64,000 bases of DNA from Lewinellaceae bacterium. Lineage in GTDB: Bacteria > Bacteroidota > Bacteroidia > Chitinophagales > Saprospiraceae. Positions 19,761 to 28,299 of this stretch are shown here, in pieces. A program made the translations under genes and the position numbers. The DNA lies in contig JADJFA010000019.1 of the NCBI GenBank assembly GCA_016708875.1, positions 1 to 64,000 of the forward strand, written 5' to 3'. Below the pieces are notes generated by a model that saw only the letters and a list, made by a program, of their open reading frames with translations, was not told where the DNA came from and made no database searches. The stretch's first letter is position 1, and the number at the start of each line of letters is the position of its first letter.

Positions 19761-20566
19761 CCATGGTGCAATTTAAGGATACCCATTTGCCCAATATTAT
19801 ACAATTGGAAAACGTGAGCCAGTCGTATGATGGTGGCAAATCCTACATCATCAAAGATTTCAATCTGCTCATAGAAGACCACCCGAGCCGTGGGCAATTT
19901 GTTGTGCTCCTTGGCATGTCGGGCAGTGGCAAGTCTACTATTTTGCGCTATGTGTGCGGCTTGCAAAAACCGACTAGTGGAACCATCAAAGTACATGACA
20001 AACTAGTCACTGATGATTCCCGCATCAGCATGGTTTTTCAACAATATTCCTCTTTTCCCTGGATGACCGTGCGGGAAAATGTAGCTATTGGCCTGAAATT
20101 CAAGGGCATGGATGAAAAGACCCGCCTTCAAAAAGCCCAGGAAATGATCGAACTGGTAGGGCTGGCTGGCCATGAAAACAAATATGCACAATATCCAACC
20201 CTTTCAGGCGGGCAATTGCAACGGGTGGCCATCGCACGCAGCCTGCTGGCCAACCCCGATATACTGTTGATGGATGAACCATTTGGCGCATTGGACATCA
20301 AAACCAGGCTCCAAATGCAGGAGTTGCTGATCCAGTTGTGGGAAAAATTTCACTCCACGGTTATTTTCGTAACCCACGATATTTCGGAAGCAGTCTATCT
20401 CGGCGATGATATCTACATTATGAAAGCAGCGCCATCGCATATCGTGGAACACATCAAAATTGACATTGCTTACCACCGCACCCGGGAACTCAAGCGCGAG
20501 AAACATTTCACGGAATTGGTGCAGGAGGTGGAGGACAAGATGGTAAAGGTGTCGAATATGGGGTAA
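19757..20566 (+). CDS. ABC transporter ATP-binding protein (nitrate/sulfonate/taurine type)
   Basis: 269 residues with every ABC motif: Walker A GMSGSGKST (residues about 54-62), Q-loop VFQQYSSFPW, signature LSGGQLQRVAIARSLL, Walker B ILLMDEPFGALD, H-loop VTHDISEA. The sequence groups by eye with SsuB/TauB/NrtD. It powers the permease encoded just before it. ATGA overlap with that gene ensures coupled translation. The substrate is not evident from sequence; binding proteins of this form serve sulfonates, nitrate, bicarbonate, pyrimidines or phosphate-like anions. Confidence 0.95.
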   Translation: MTMVQFKDTHLPNIIQLENVSQSYDGGKSYIIKDFNLLIEDHPSRGQFVVLLGMSGSGKSTILRYVCGLQKPTSGTIKVHDKLVTDDSRISMVFQQYSSFPWMTVRENVAIGLKFKGMDEKTRLQKAQEMIELVGLAGHENKYAQYPTLSGGQLQRVAIARSLLANPDILLMDEPFGALDIKTRLQMQELLIQLWEKFHSTVIFVTHDISEAVYLGDDIYIMKAAPSHIVEHIKIDIAYHRTRELKREKHFTELVQEVEDKMVKVSNMG

Positions 20567-20586
20567 GTGATGGAATTTCCTTTGGG

Positions 20587-21254
20587 TCAGAAGGAAATGT
20601 TGAAGGAAGTTGTATCGCTCCTGATTATATATACCGAATCGTGGTAAGGGCTAAGTTTAATACTTGAGAATGTCGGCCACGGGGTAAAACTCCAATAAAT
20701 GTCAATGTTCTCTTCAGACGCGAGCCCTAATGTTACCTCTTTCGACGAAGCACTTGGAATTTCATAGTGGGTTTTTAGAATATACCCATATGAAGCCCTA
20801 ATGCTGATTCTTGAAGCGCACTGTAAATGGCAACATAGATGGTATCATGAATACCGGCGCTATTTTCCAAATTTAATTTTAATACCCCGTCTCTAGGTAT
20901 CATTTCAATAATTACATCATTCAACCCTGTGTGCAAAGGTACGACGAGCGTTCCCTGCCCTCTTGGTAGGTAACCTTGGCGCATAACCTGGTAAATACTG
21001 AAAGGGTCATAGCTTTGGAAATTAAATTTTCCATCCACGTCCGTGAATACTGTTTGAAATTCATAATTATTGGGCGGTGCAACTTCATTATGAGATATCC
21101 GAAATTCAACTAGTGCATCTGAAAGGGGGTCTCTGGTAACTTTGTCAATTACGGTGCCATTTACCCTTGTCGTTTTGTCTTTGTCACAAGCTGCAAGCCC
21201 GATCAAGAAAACAGAAAAGGAAAGCAAAAAACAGCGTGTAGGTAATCGTATCAT
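20587..21254 (-). pseudogene. lipoprotein with carboxypeptidase-regulatory-like domain, frameshift near 20820
   Basis: Start at MIRLPTRCFLLSFSVFLIG (21254), with lipobox LAAC, so it is lipid-anchored. Residues 28-110 resemble a CarboxypepD_reg/Ig-like fold (RVNGTVIDKVTRDPLSDALV, FQTVFTDVDGKFNF). The main frame stops at 20775, but another frame runs from about 20820 (SRISIRASYGYILKTHYEIP) to a stop at 20587-20589 with good coding character. I therefore read one gene of about 222 residues with a single indel, filling what would otherwise be a 200-base gap beside the convergent ABC ATPase gene. The function is unknown. Confidence 0.68.
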
Positions 21255-21263
21255 AATTTGGAT

Positions 21264-21307
21264 GGAAAGGCCACTCCCGCAATGAGCAGGAACGGCCTTT
21301 CCTTTTT
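21264..21307. terminator. hairpin between small membrane gene and lipoprotein gene
   Basis: Nine-base arms GGAAAGGCC (21264-21272) and GGCCTTTCC (21294-21302) with TTTTT following on the plus strand. Both neighbouring genes are on the minus strand, where no T run follows, so it may be a weak terminator or a leader structure for the lipoprotein gene, whose start is 10 bases away. Confidence 0.5.
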
Positions 21308-21321
21308 GGCACAAACCCATT

Positions 21322-21456
21322 TTACCGCACAAATGCAAAATACATCAGCGCCATTAAGGCCACGGTAGACACGGCGATAATGAGCAGGAACTTGCGGTTT
21401 TCAGCGCGGTCTTTCTCAGATTTGTGCTGTCTCGAAAACTTTTGTTTGATTGACAT
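21322..21456 (-). CDS. 44-residue single-span membrane protein
   Basis: An ATG at 21456 opens MSIKQKFSRQHKSEKDRAEN, then RKFLLIIAVSTVALMALMYF and AFVR before a TAA at 21322. A basic, soluble first half is followed by one hydrophobic helix of about 20 residues and a short tail, a plausible N-in anchor protein. It has coding character and stands alone between the POT transporter gene and a lipoprotein gene on the same strand. The function is unknown. Confidence 0.6.
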   Translation of the reverse strand: MSIKQKFSRQHKSEKDRAENRKFLLIIAVSTVALMALMYFAFVR

Positions 21457-21490
21457 GATCTATATGAATTTGTTGATTTGAACTTTGTTG

Positions 21491-21594
21491 ATTTACGATT
21501 TACGATTTTGGATTTACGATTTTTGGCGCTAGGCTTGGAAGAAACGCCATGTGCAAGCCCCAATCGTAAATCGTAAATCCAAAATCGTAAATGC
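21491..21594. repeat. inverted repeat made of 7-nt words (ATTTACG)
   Basis: The left arm reads ATTTACG, ATTTACG, ATTTTGG, ATTTACG. The right arm, read on the other strand, is ATTTACG, ATTTTGG, ATTTACG, ATTTACG. The arms share 25 matching bases, offset by one word. The element starts two bases after the stop codon of the POT transporter gene. Confidence 0.9.
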
Positions 21595-23235
21595 TCAAGT
21601 CAGCCCCTTCTCCCGGAAAATCCTGTTCAGCCATTTGAGCATTGAAAACAGGGCGAGCGCCGCAAGCATGAGCAGCACAAAATTAACCCAAAAAAAGTTG
21701 GCTTTATCATCATATTTATCCCACATCGTGGCGAGCACCCCGCTCATTTTATTGCCCAATGCGGTAGCGAGTTGCCAGCCGCCCATCATCAGGCCCGTGA
21801 TGTGCCGGGGCGCCATTTTCGACACCATGGAAAGGCCCATTGGACTGAGAAATAGCTCGCCTACGGTAATAACGCCATAAGCAGCAATGATCCACCAAGC
21901 GGAAGCTTTTTCAATCCCGTTGTGGCAGGCGTACACCGCCATGACCGTGACCAGTGTGCTAAGTGCAGACACGACCAGGCCCCAGCCGATTTTGGCGGGG
22001 GTGGTAGGCTCCTTACCTCGTCGTCGCAAATAGGCAAAGAACCATATCACTAAAGGCGTGAGCACTACCACAAAAAATGGATTGACCGACTGGTAAATTT
22101 CCGTGGATACTAGGGACACTTTTTCCTCAACCGGCGGCCTGTCACTTGCTGGAATATTGAGGAAATAAGGATTGAAGGTGTTGATTTTCAAAGGTTTGCC
22201 ATCTGCCCCTTGAGTAGTGCGGAATTGCGCATCATATTGAGGGTAGAGCGTATCTTTCATCGTCACCACCTGCGCCATTTTGAGGGTCTCGGCTGGTCCG
22301 GCTACCCAGGTGGCCATTTCGCGGTCGGTATAGAACTCTGCCCAGGTGGTAAGCGCTGTGCCGTTTTGCTTAAAAATGGCCCAAAAAACAATCACCACGG
22401 CATAGATGGAGAGCAGCACTTTGATACGTGGTTTGTCCTCCTCTGTGGCTTTCCAATAGGTCCATAAGTAAAACGCCACTACCGGAATGCTGCCAAAAAG
22501 GAAAGCATCGGTGGAGTCAGTGCCGAATATGTTGCCAGGAATCATCCAGCCAGCGATGCCCGTGACGATGGCGGGTAGAAGCACCGAAGAGAGCATTTGC
22601 CCAACGCCCATTTCACCCTTGACGGCAGGTTGACGAATATCAGCATGGGCGTAGTGTTTGGAGCCGATCATGAACACAATCACTCCGATGAACATCCCAA
22701 TACCAGCGGCGGCAAATGCGGCGCCCCAGCCGATATTGTGTCGAAGCCAGGCTGCAAAAAAGTTGCAGACGAAGGCCCCGATGTTGATGCCCATGTAGAA
22801 TATGTTGTACCCCGTGTCTTTGAGCACTCGGTATTTCTCCTCGTTATAGAGGTTGCCGAGCAGTACAGAAATGTTGGGCTTGAAAAAACCATTGCCCAAA
22901 ATCATCACGAACAACGACGCATAAAAAGTGGTCAGACTGTTCGAGACGGCCAACATCAGGTAGCCAATGCCCATCAGGACGCCGCCAAGTATGATGCTCC
23001 GACGGTAACCCAAAAGTTTGTCGGCCAAAAGCCCGCCCATGAATGGGGTGATGTACACCAACGCGATGAAGGTGCCAAAAATATCCGAGCCTTGCGAGCG
23101 CGTCATAGCCAAGCCCCCATGTTCAGAATCGGTCATGTAGAGCAGGAAAATCCCGATCATGAGGTAGTAGCCGAAGCGTTCCCACAATTCAGTCAGAAAA
23201 AGGTAGGGTAGTCCCGAAGGATGATTTTTGAACAT
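21595..23235 (-). CDS. POT/PTR-family proton-dependent oligopeptide transporter
   Basis: 546 residues and about 14 membrane helices. POT signatures are present: FLTELWERFGYYLMIGIFLL in helix 1 (the E-R-F-x-Y-Y motif), DKLLGYRRSIILGG in the loop after helix 2, and FYMGINIGAFVCNF for the second family pattern. A long cytoplasmic or periplasmic insert (about residues 290-370) holds the less conserved sequence. It imports di- and tripeptides with protons at the inner membrane. A good Bacteroidota promoter lies upstream (23284-23313). A word-type palindrome begins just past the stop. Confidence 0.94.
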   Translation of the reverse strand: MFKNHPSGLPYLFLTELWERFGYYLMIGIFLLYMTDSEHGGLAMTRSQGSDIFGTFIALVYITPFMGGLLADKLLGYRRSIILGGVLMGIGYLMLAVSNSLTTFYASLFVMILGNGFFKPNISVLLGNLYNEEKYRVLKDTGYNIFYMGINIGAFVCNFFAAWLRHNIGWGAAFAAAGIGMFIGVIVFMIGSKHYAHADIRQPAVKGEMGVGQMLSSVLLPAIVTGIAGWMIPGNIFGTDSTDAFLFGSIPVVAFYLWTYWKATEEDKPRIKVLLSIYAVVIVFWAIFKQNGTALTTWAEFYTDREMATWVAGPAETLKMAQVVTMKDTLYPQYDAQFRTTQGADGKPLKINTFNPYFLNIPASDRPPVEEKVSLVSTEIYQSVNPFFVVVLTPLVIWFFAYLRRRGKEPTTPAKIGWGLVVSALSTLVTVMAVYACHNGIEKASAWWIIAAYGVITVGELFLSPMGLSMVSKMAPRHITGLMMGGWQLATALGNKMSGVLATMWDKYDDKANFFWVNFVLLMLAALALFSMLKWLNRIFREKGLT

Positions 23236-23283
23236 AAGGTGGATGTTGGACTTTTAGACAATGGACTTTGGATTTGCACCCGG

Positions 23284-23313
23284 CAAATGTAGTTTCAAAA
23301 TCAGTTTTTGCAA
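23284..23313 (-). promoter_or_regulatory. promoter of the POT transporter gene
   Basis: On the minus strand TTG (23311-23313), 19 bases, then TACATTTG (23284-23291). This matches the Bacteroidota primary-sigma consensus (TTG, 19 bases, TAnnTTTG) exactly. The start codon is 49 bases downstream. Confidence 0.7.
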
Positions 23314-23374
23314 GTCACAGATTCAAAAATCAAAATACGCAGGCTGCGATTATCTTTGCCACCCTAACCAAGAG

Positions 23375-23447
23375 GTGATGAAGCGATGAAGTGATAAAGC
23401 GATTTTGCGCTCTATCGCTTCATCACTTCATCACTCTATCACTTCAT
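23375..23447. repeat. palindromic array of 8-nt words (GTGATGAA and variants)
   Basis: Left side: GTGATGAA, GCGATGAA, GTGATAAA, GCGAT. Right side, on the other strand: GTGATAGA, GTGATGAA, GTGATGAA, GCGATAGA. The array lies between divergent genes and ends seven bases before the ATG at 23454, so it would be in the 5' leader of that gene. A related octamer run lies before aceE (40220). Confidence 0.85.
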
Positions 23448-23453
23448 AATGAG

Positions 23454-23894
23454 ATGTTGAAGAAAATCCTGTTGCTCGTTTCTATATCGTTCGCCTTTGC
23501 AGAACTTGCTTTTGCCCAACAACCCACCGTACCCGAAGGCCCATCTACAACGGCGCCCGCCGTGGTGGAGGCAGACAGTGTGCTCGTGACGGTTATTCTA
23601 AAGCACCAACAAGACAAGAACCTTCCTGAAATACGCCGAATCCTCGAGGCGCAAGGTTTTTGGGATATTTTCCCACCGCAAGACGTGCGCGTGGTGACTT
23701 GGACACTGGCAATGGGGCTTGGCCACATCATTACCCTGCATGTGCCAGCCGGGGCGGTGCGTCGGCTCAACCTTGCACTCGAAAACGGCGCATGGGGAGC
23801 CTTCGATACCGAAATCTATTTGACCTATGATTATCAGTCCGTTTGGCAAGACTATATCGAACGGCGGGAAGAAGCCAAGGAAGACAGAAATTGA
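23454..23894 (+). CDS. secreted hypothetical protein
   Basis: 146 residues from the Met at 23454; the open frame begins earlier only because the octamer repeat is open. A signal peptide (MLKKILLLVSISFAFA, cleavage after LAFAQ) is followed by a Pro/Ala linker and a compact domain: LVTVILKHQQDKNLPEIRRI, VRVVTWTLAMGLGHIITLHV, then NGAWGAFDTEIYLTYDY. Similar proteins occur in several phyla without known function; the domain alternates helix and strand like a small ferredoxin-type fold. It ends 24 bases before a strong two-way terminator. Confidence 0.7.
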   Translation: MLKKILLLVSISFAFAELAFAQQPTVPEGPSTTAPAVVEADSVLVTVILKHQQDKNLPEIRRILEAQGFWDIFPPQDVRVVTWTLAMGLGHIITLHVPAGAVRRLNLALENGAWGAFDTEIYLTYDYQSVWQDYIERREEAKEDRN

Positions 23895-23917
23895 CCCTTA
23901 GCCACTTCGTGAAAAGT

Positions 23918-23957
23918 AAAGCGCCCTCTTTTTCGTGATTGAAAAGGAGGGCGCTTT
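23918..23957. terminator. bidirectional terminator between convergent genes
   Basis: Arms 23918-23934 and 23941-23957 pair over 17 bases with one G-T type mismatch, core AAAGCGCCCTC, six-base loop. It lies between two convergent stops (23894 and 23983). Confidence 0.85.
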
Positions 23958-23982
23958 GCTTTGGCGGGGACTAGTTCAACCG

Positions 23983-25452
23983 TCAAAAATCCGTGAAGTA
24001 TTGTCTAGCCCGCCGACCCAGGTTGCGCTCCACGCCTGTGGCATCCTGGTAATTGTCACCATCCACATATTCGGTCAGGTTGCGATTATACAGTTTGCGC
24101 TCCCACTTTGGGTCCTGTATTTCGCCGCGAGCAGTGGAGTGTAAGGTGATATAATCTTCCCCGGCAAGGGAGGGATTGTAGAAGAGGAATTTCACATTGG
24201 TCTGGTTGGTCTTTGGGAAATTGTAATAAATCCAGATTTCATAGGGCGAAGCCCCGGGGTCGTCTTCCACATGCATCAAATCATCGGGCGGACCAAAGCG
24301 CAGGTAAGCGCGGCCCCGGTCGGTCTCGAAACCGTAGCGAAACCCACTTTTGAACTTTTCATGTACTGAACCGGCGAGCGCCATGTAACGACGGTAAGCG
24401 GCTTCGGGGTTGTTTGGGTCTTGTTGAACGAAATGCCTGAATATGAAAAAGCGCTTGTTTTTTAGGTCTTTGTCGCGATTCACATTATTCAACATCTCTG
24501 CATCATCACCAACTACGATGGGCGAGAGCGCTGCAAGGGTATATTTTAGTTGCTTCTCATCAAGGTTTTGGGTGAACTGCTTCGCGAGCATTTCGTCTGT
24601 AATATCGCTATCGTTTAAAGGTATGAAAGGATTGCTGCGCTGGAATTTTAGGCTGCGTGTGGCAAGCAGATCGTTGGCGGCATTGCGGGCTTCCACAGTT
24701 AGCATGAAATTGCCGCTTTCGAGTTTGCTGATATCCATTTGGACCAACAAAACGTCTATGCTGTTTGGTTTTTTGCGCTGGCTGCCCGTGGAAATCAGGG
24801 CTTTGGTTCCGTTGCTTTGTTCTTGTTCGATGTAATACCGCACGAGATAGTCGGCATCGTTGACGCTTTTATTGGAACTATAAATTTCGCCATAAAAAGC
24901 AAGGCGCGTCGTGCCACGCTCGTAAAAGTTGAATGGCAGGGGTTCGAGGAAATAGCCGTTTTTAGTGAAAGGAGTAACCGTTTCATCGCGCTTGAAACTG
25001 CGCAGCAATTGTATTTCGCTGAGGTAGAGGCTGTTAGGGAATCGGACACTGAAAGGCGTTTGATAACTATCCTTGTTCTCCATGGCGTTGAGGTCTTGCA
25101 CCGATATTTCCAGTACATAATCGCCCTCTGGCAAAGGAAAGCGTTTCACATCGAGCAGACTCTGTGGGGCGTCCACAAGCGGGCTTTGGAGCTTGTACTT
25201 GTCGAAAGCGACCACCTCATCGCCTTTTTTAACCATAATCAAGATTTCTGCGCCCGCCTGAAGTTTCTCTCCTTCCGTTTTTTTATACAAAATAGACACC
25301 GCAGCGATCTCGAGGTTCACTTCAATGTATGGTTTTCCATCGGGGGTATTGTAGGTGGCAAAGGACACACCCAAGTCAAGAGCCTGAGCATATTGGGTAC
25401 ATACTATCAGCATCCATGCTGCGAGTATGACACGTAAGGTTTTGTTTTTCAT
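23983..25452 (-). CDS. GWxTD domain-containing secreted protein
   Basis: 489 residues with a signal peptide ending near TQYAQA. The first 300 residues are beta-rich (PYIEVNLEIAAVSILYKK, FDKYKLQSPLVD). The C-terminal 150 residues are the GWxTD domain found in Bacteroidota: FKSGFRYGFETDRGRAYLRF, then GPPDDLMHVEDD, YEIWIYYNFPKTNQ, VKFLFYNPSLAGEDYITLHS. The family is periplasmic or outer-membrane linked with unknown role. It follows the channel gene on the same strand, 240 bases apart with a palindrome between. A TACATTTG box lies at 25548-25555 on its strand, 96 bases before the start. Confidence 0.88.
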   Translation of the reverse strand: MKNKTLRVILAAWMLIVCTQYAQALDLGVSFATYNTPDGKPYIEVNLEIAAVSILYKKTEGEKLQAGAEILIMVKKGDEVVAFDKYKLQSPLVDAPQSLLDVKRFPLPEGDYVLEISVQDLNAMENKDSYQTPFSVRFPNSLYLSEIQLLRSFKRDETVTPFTKNGYFLEPLPFNFYERGTTRLAFYGEIYSSNKSVNDADYLVRYYIEQEQSNGTKALISTGSQRKKPNSIDVLLVQMDISKLESGNFMLTVEARNAANDLLATRSLKFQRSNPFIPLNDSDITDEMLAKQFTQNLDEKQLKYTLAALSPIVVGDDAEMLNNVNRDKDLKNKRFFIFRHFVQQDPNNPEAAYRRYMALAGSVHEKFKSGFRYGFETDRGRAYLRFGPPDDLMHVEDDPGASPYEIWIYYNFPKTNQTNVKFLFYNPSLAGEDYITLHSTARGEIQDPKWERKLYNRNLTEYVDGDNYQDATGVERNLGRRARQYFTDF

Positions 25453-25614
25453 AGACTTGCCTTATTTAACGGTGAAGGATAAACGATGAACTTTGGAGAG
25501 AGGGCATTGGTAAATTATGCCGTAAATCCTGGGTTTTAAACGCTCATCAAATGTAAGGGCTTTTGCAGATTTTTGGGCGAACACTTTTTTGCAAAAGTCA
25601 GGTTTCTGGTTTGT

Positions 25615-25689
25615 TTACCACATAGTTCACATAGTACACATAGTTTGCCAAATTGGATCACTATGTGTGCTATGTGAACTATGTGGTAA
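25615..25689. repeat. inverted repeat, 30-bp arms, CACATAG family
   Basis: Arms 25615-25644 and 25660-25689 pair with one mismatch. The arm is three linked copies of CACATAGT with small changes. It starts four bases after the stop of the channel gene. A near-identical element is at 58884-58964. Confidence 0.95.
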
Positions 25690-25692
25690 TAT

Positions 25693-27849
25693 TTAGCTCC
25701 CAAAAATAAAATACATAAGCATCAAAAACACTACTATCAACAACAGCGGCACCCACACTTTTCTGAGTCTGAATTTTCGTTTTACATGCTGGCCGGAAGC
25801 AGAACGGGTAGCCCTGCCTTGGTCAAAATAGGTGACGTAGAGGAAGCAGAAAAAGTTGATTCCCAGTGTCAGCAGCAGGAAAAGGTAGGCACGGTTCATT
25901 GAGTCCGTGGTGGGCGAGAGTTGCACGAGATTGATGGAATAGGCCACTGTAGCAAGGAAGGAAGTGATGATGAGTTCACCCACCTCCTCGAAATTGGTGC
26001 GGTGGAAAATTAGTACGAAAATTGGCAGCGCGCTGAACATCAGGAATGGCACAATGATTAGAATGATGGCTCCCCACGGACGGCGGCTCACATTCAGGCG
26101 CACATTGAGGCTTTTGTATTTTTCAAGGTATTTGGCGCGGTCGAGCGTATCGAAAGTGATTTTGTCCAAGGAACCAAGGGCATTGGTCAGTTGATTGTCG
26201 AGCGTTACGAAATACTCATCCGTTTTCCAGTCGTTGAAATAAAAATCCTTCTTTTTGTCCTTGATTTGCAGGCGACTATAATCAAAACTGATCTTGATTT
26301 TGTCACTGCTGCTAAGTGCTGTGATCGGGATTTTCACCTCGTGTTCGTCAAACGGAAAATCGAAGGTCTCGAACTGGCCCAAGAACTTCCCGCTGATGCG
26401 GTAAATGCGCACGATATACCGGCCGTCATGCTCTTCAGCAATGCGGTAACGATTGGCCTCCTCGCTACTGATATTGTCAAAATCAATGTATCCCTCCTTG
26501 TCAATATACTGCGAATCGGCGATGACCCAGTAAAGTAAATTGCAGTCGAAGGTGTTTTTCTTTACGTCTATTTCATTTATGTCAATTACATCAATGCCTA
26601 CGCGGAGGTTTGGAATTGAATTGCCTGAAGTATTAATCTGGGTAGGACAGGAACGGGTTCTACCGCTTTCCGTTTCGCTGAAGGTAGGTTCTTTTTTCAG
26701 GATGCAGGTACTGTCAAACTCATACAACTCATTGAGAATCGCAATTTTACGATTCTTTAATTTTTGAAAATAGCGCACCAGACCCCGCCGTTCCGTTTGG
26801 CCATTTATCAGTGCAGTTTCAAAAATATTCATCGCATCGAAGCAGCGCCGAAGCGAATTGTCTGTGTTGCTTTGGTTGAAAAATTTGGCTGGAAACTTTT
26901 GTGTCAATGCTTTTTTGAACCGGTAAACTTCCAAAGGCAGCGCCTCACTCGAATTGTCGAAACGAATGACGGTGTGCCCTCGTTCACGCGTGATCTGTTC
27001 AATGGCCTGATCACCAATGTCTGTCACACCAGGCAGTCCGATGATGGTTTTGTGCGGCAAGCCCTTTGTTTTCTGCAAAAAGCGCATCACCAGATTGCCA
27101 TAGCCGCTGTGCGTATTGAGCAAAATAACGCTTGGCTCCGGCTTGGAGAACTCGTGCATAAGGCTGCGTTCCAATGCCATCGCATAGTCTTTCGGCACTT
27201 CGCTGTTGTTCACATACCGACTTTGCAACAGTTGCACCAGCGTGTCGCAAGGCAGATTATTCTCTTTTATCAGGGAGGAAAAACGCCTGTGTAACAAGTA
27301 ATCCTTTTCCGTGATGAAACCAATGCGTTTTGCCTTCAACACCTCTTTAATGAACTTGACCAGATAAAAAGGTTGCGGATCATTCGGTTCGAGGAAAACC
27401 GTGTTATACCCAAAATCAAGCTGGTTTTGGTCAGCATTGGTGGCAATTACGGGAAGCCGACCCTTTATAATCTCAGCGGCGTGGCGTATGTGCCGGCCCC
27501 AGGTGTTGTCAATCACCAGCGCCACATTTGTATCAGCAGCAATGGCTGAATAAAGCGATTGGATCGTGTCTTCTTTGAAATCGCACTGATAAGATTTGAG
27601 CTGATATTCCACCCCGTAGTTTTTGGCGTTGAGTTGCGCCAAATAGGCTTCAAATGCCATCAAATGTAAGGAATCCGTGTAACTGTTGGAACGGGCCTTT
27701 GCCGTGTCCTGAAAGTTAAAACCGAGGTAGGCAACATAGCGGAGTGGTCGTCCCGAAAGCCCGACCGCAGCGACAGTGTTGTTGTTTTTGCAAGAGAAAA
27801 AGAGGCCTGCGGCAAGGCAAAGAAGGAGAAAGGCGGCAATTTTTTGCAT
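25693..27849 (-). CDS. periplasmic-binding-protein domain fused to a pentameric ligand-gated ion channel (pLGIC)
   Basis: 718 residues. Residues 1-20 are a lipoprotein-type signal ending FFSC. Residues about 36-355 resemble a type I periplasmic binding protein: RYVAYLGFNFQD, the first-lobe VALVIDNTWGR, PVIATNADQN, KRIGFITEKDYLL, and PSVILLNTHSGYGN. From about 412 a Cys-loop-receptor-type beta sandwich follows (VGIDVIDINEIDVKKNTFDC, LLYWVIADSQ). Its pro-loop FETFDFPFDEHEVKI (493-507) lacks the animal cysteine pair, as in bacterial members. Then come VSRRPWGAI, TM1 at 594-614 with the conserved Pro (IIVPF), TM2 at 624-644, TM3 at 654-674 and TM4 at 697-716. I read it as an inner-membrane channel opened by a small ligand bound in the periplasm. 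The ligand and ion selectivity are unknown. The assignment is by eye. Confidence 0.78.
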   Translation of the reverse strand: MQKIAAFLLLCLAAGLFFSCKNNNTVAAVGLSGRPLRYVAYLGFNFQDTAKARSNSYTDSLHLMAFEAYLAQLNAKNYGVEYQLKSYQCDFKEDTIQSLYSAIAADTNVALVIDNTWGRHIRHAAEIIKGRLPVIATNADQNQLDFGYNTVFLEPNDPQPFYLVKFIKEVLKAKRIGFITEKDYLLHRRFSSLIKENNLPCDTLVQLLQSRYVNNSEVPKDYAMALERSLMHEFSKPEPSVILLNTHSGYGNLVMRFLQKTKGLPHKTIIGLPGVTDIGDQAIEQITRERGHTVIRFDNSSEALPLEVYRFKKALTQKFPAKFFNQSNTDNSLRRCFDAMNIFETALINGQTERRGLVRYFQKLKNRKIAILNELYEFDSTCILKKEPTFSETESGRTRSCPTQINTSGNSIPNLRVGIDVIDINEIDVKKNTFDCNLLYWVIADSQYIDKEGYIDFDNISSEEANRYRIAEEHDGRYIVRIYRISGKFLGQFETFDFPFDEHEVKIPITALSSSDKIKISFDYSRLQIKDKKKDFYFNDWKTDEYFVTLDNQLTNALGSLDKITFDTLDRAKYLEKYKSLNVRLNVSRRPWGAIILIIVPFLMFSALPIFVLIFHRTNFEEVGELIITSFLATVAYSINLVQLSPTTDSMNRAYLFLLLTLGINFFCFLYVTYFDQGRATRSASGQHVKRKFRLRKVWVPLLLIVVFLMLMYFIFGS

Positions 27850-28190
27850 GGCGGTGGGGGGAGTAAAATTGGTTTTGGGCGCGAAAGGTAGAAACCAGAG
27901 GATGATTTCTTATGGTAAAACCGCAAAATATAAAACAGGAAAACCGCAAAATTCAAAACTGAGAAAGACGAGATCGTAAAATGCTAATCGCTGGAAAGCA
28001 TGAAAATTTACAAAAAAGCAAAAGAGGATTGGATTTTGTAATTCAAATTTAAAAATAAGGCCTTTATTTTAAATTTGAATTCTAAATAACGGCAAAAGTC
28101 AGCTTCACAGCTGCTTTTTTATCCAATTATGCTGGTCAAGAAACGCGTGTTGTAACTCCTGAAAACTATGACGAATTTTTGTTGAGCTAA
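27850..28190. promoter_or_regulatory. upstream region of the channel gene: -7 box, direct repeats, hairpin
   Basis: No intact gene is seen here. On the minus strand TACCTTTC (27883-27890) is a candidate -7 box 34 bases before the channel gene start. Just upstream of it a 23-base unit beginning AAAACCGCAAAAT occurs twice (27917 and 27940). A near-palindrome (28040-28060 with 28061-28081) of AT-rich sequence follows. A short plus-strand tail frame (GQETRVVTPENYDEFLLS, stop near 28188) may be the last rest of a lost gene. Confidence 0.45.
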
Positions 28191-28227
28191 AAGAAAAAGC
28201 GGCCTCCGATCTACTCGGAAGCCGCTT
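28191..28227 (-). terminator. intrinsic terminator of the gene at 28300-28668
   Basis: On the minus strand AAGCGGCTTCCGA (28215-28227) pairs with 28197-28209 around a five-base loop, one mismatch pair, and is followed by a run of five T. Confidence 0.8.
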
Positions 28228-28299
28228 GCGGGGGCAAAATCTAAGCCATGATGCCAATTTATGGCCCGTCTTTGTTAAAACTCCGACGGATAAAATACG

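Noticed and set aside
28119..28190. Toxin (PIN-like) gene end
   Set aside because: Only about 20 codons are readable and nothing upstream continues them; kept only as a note in the region entry.
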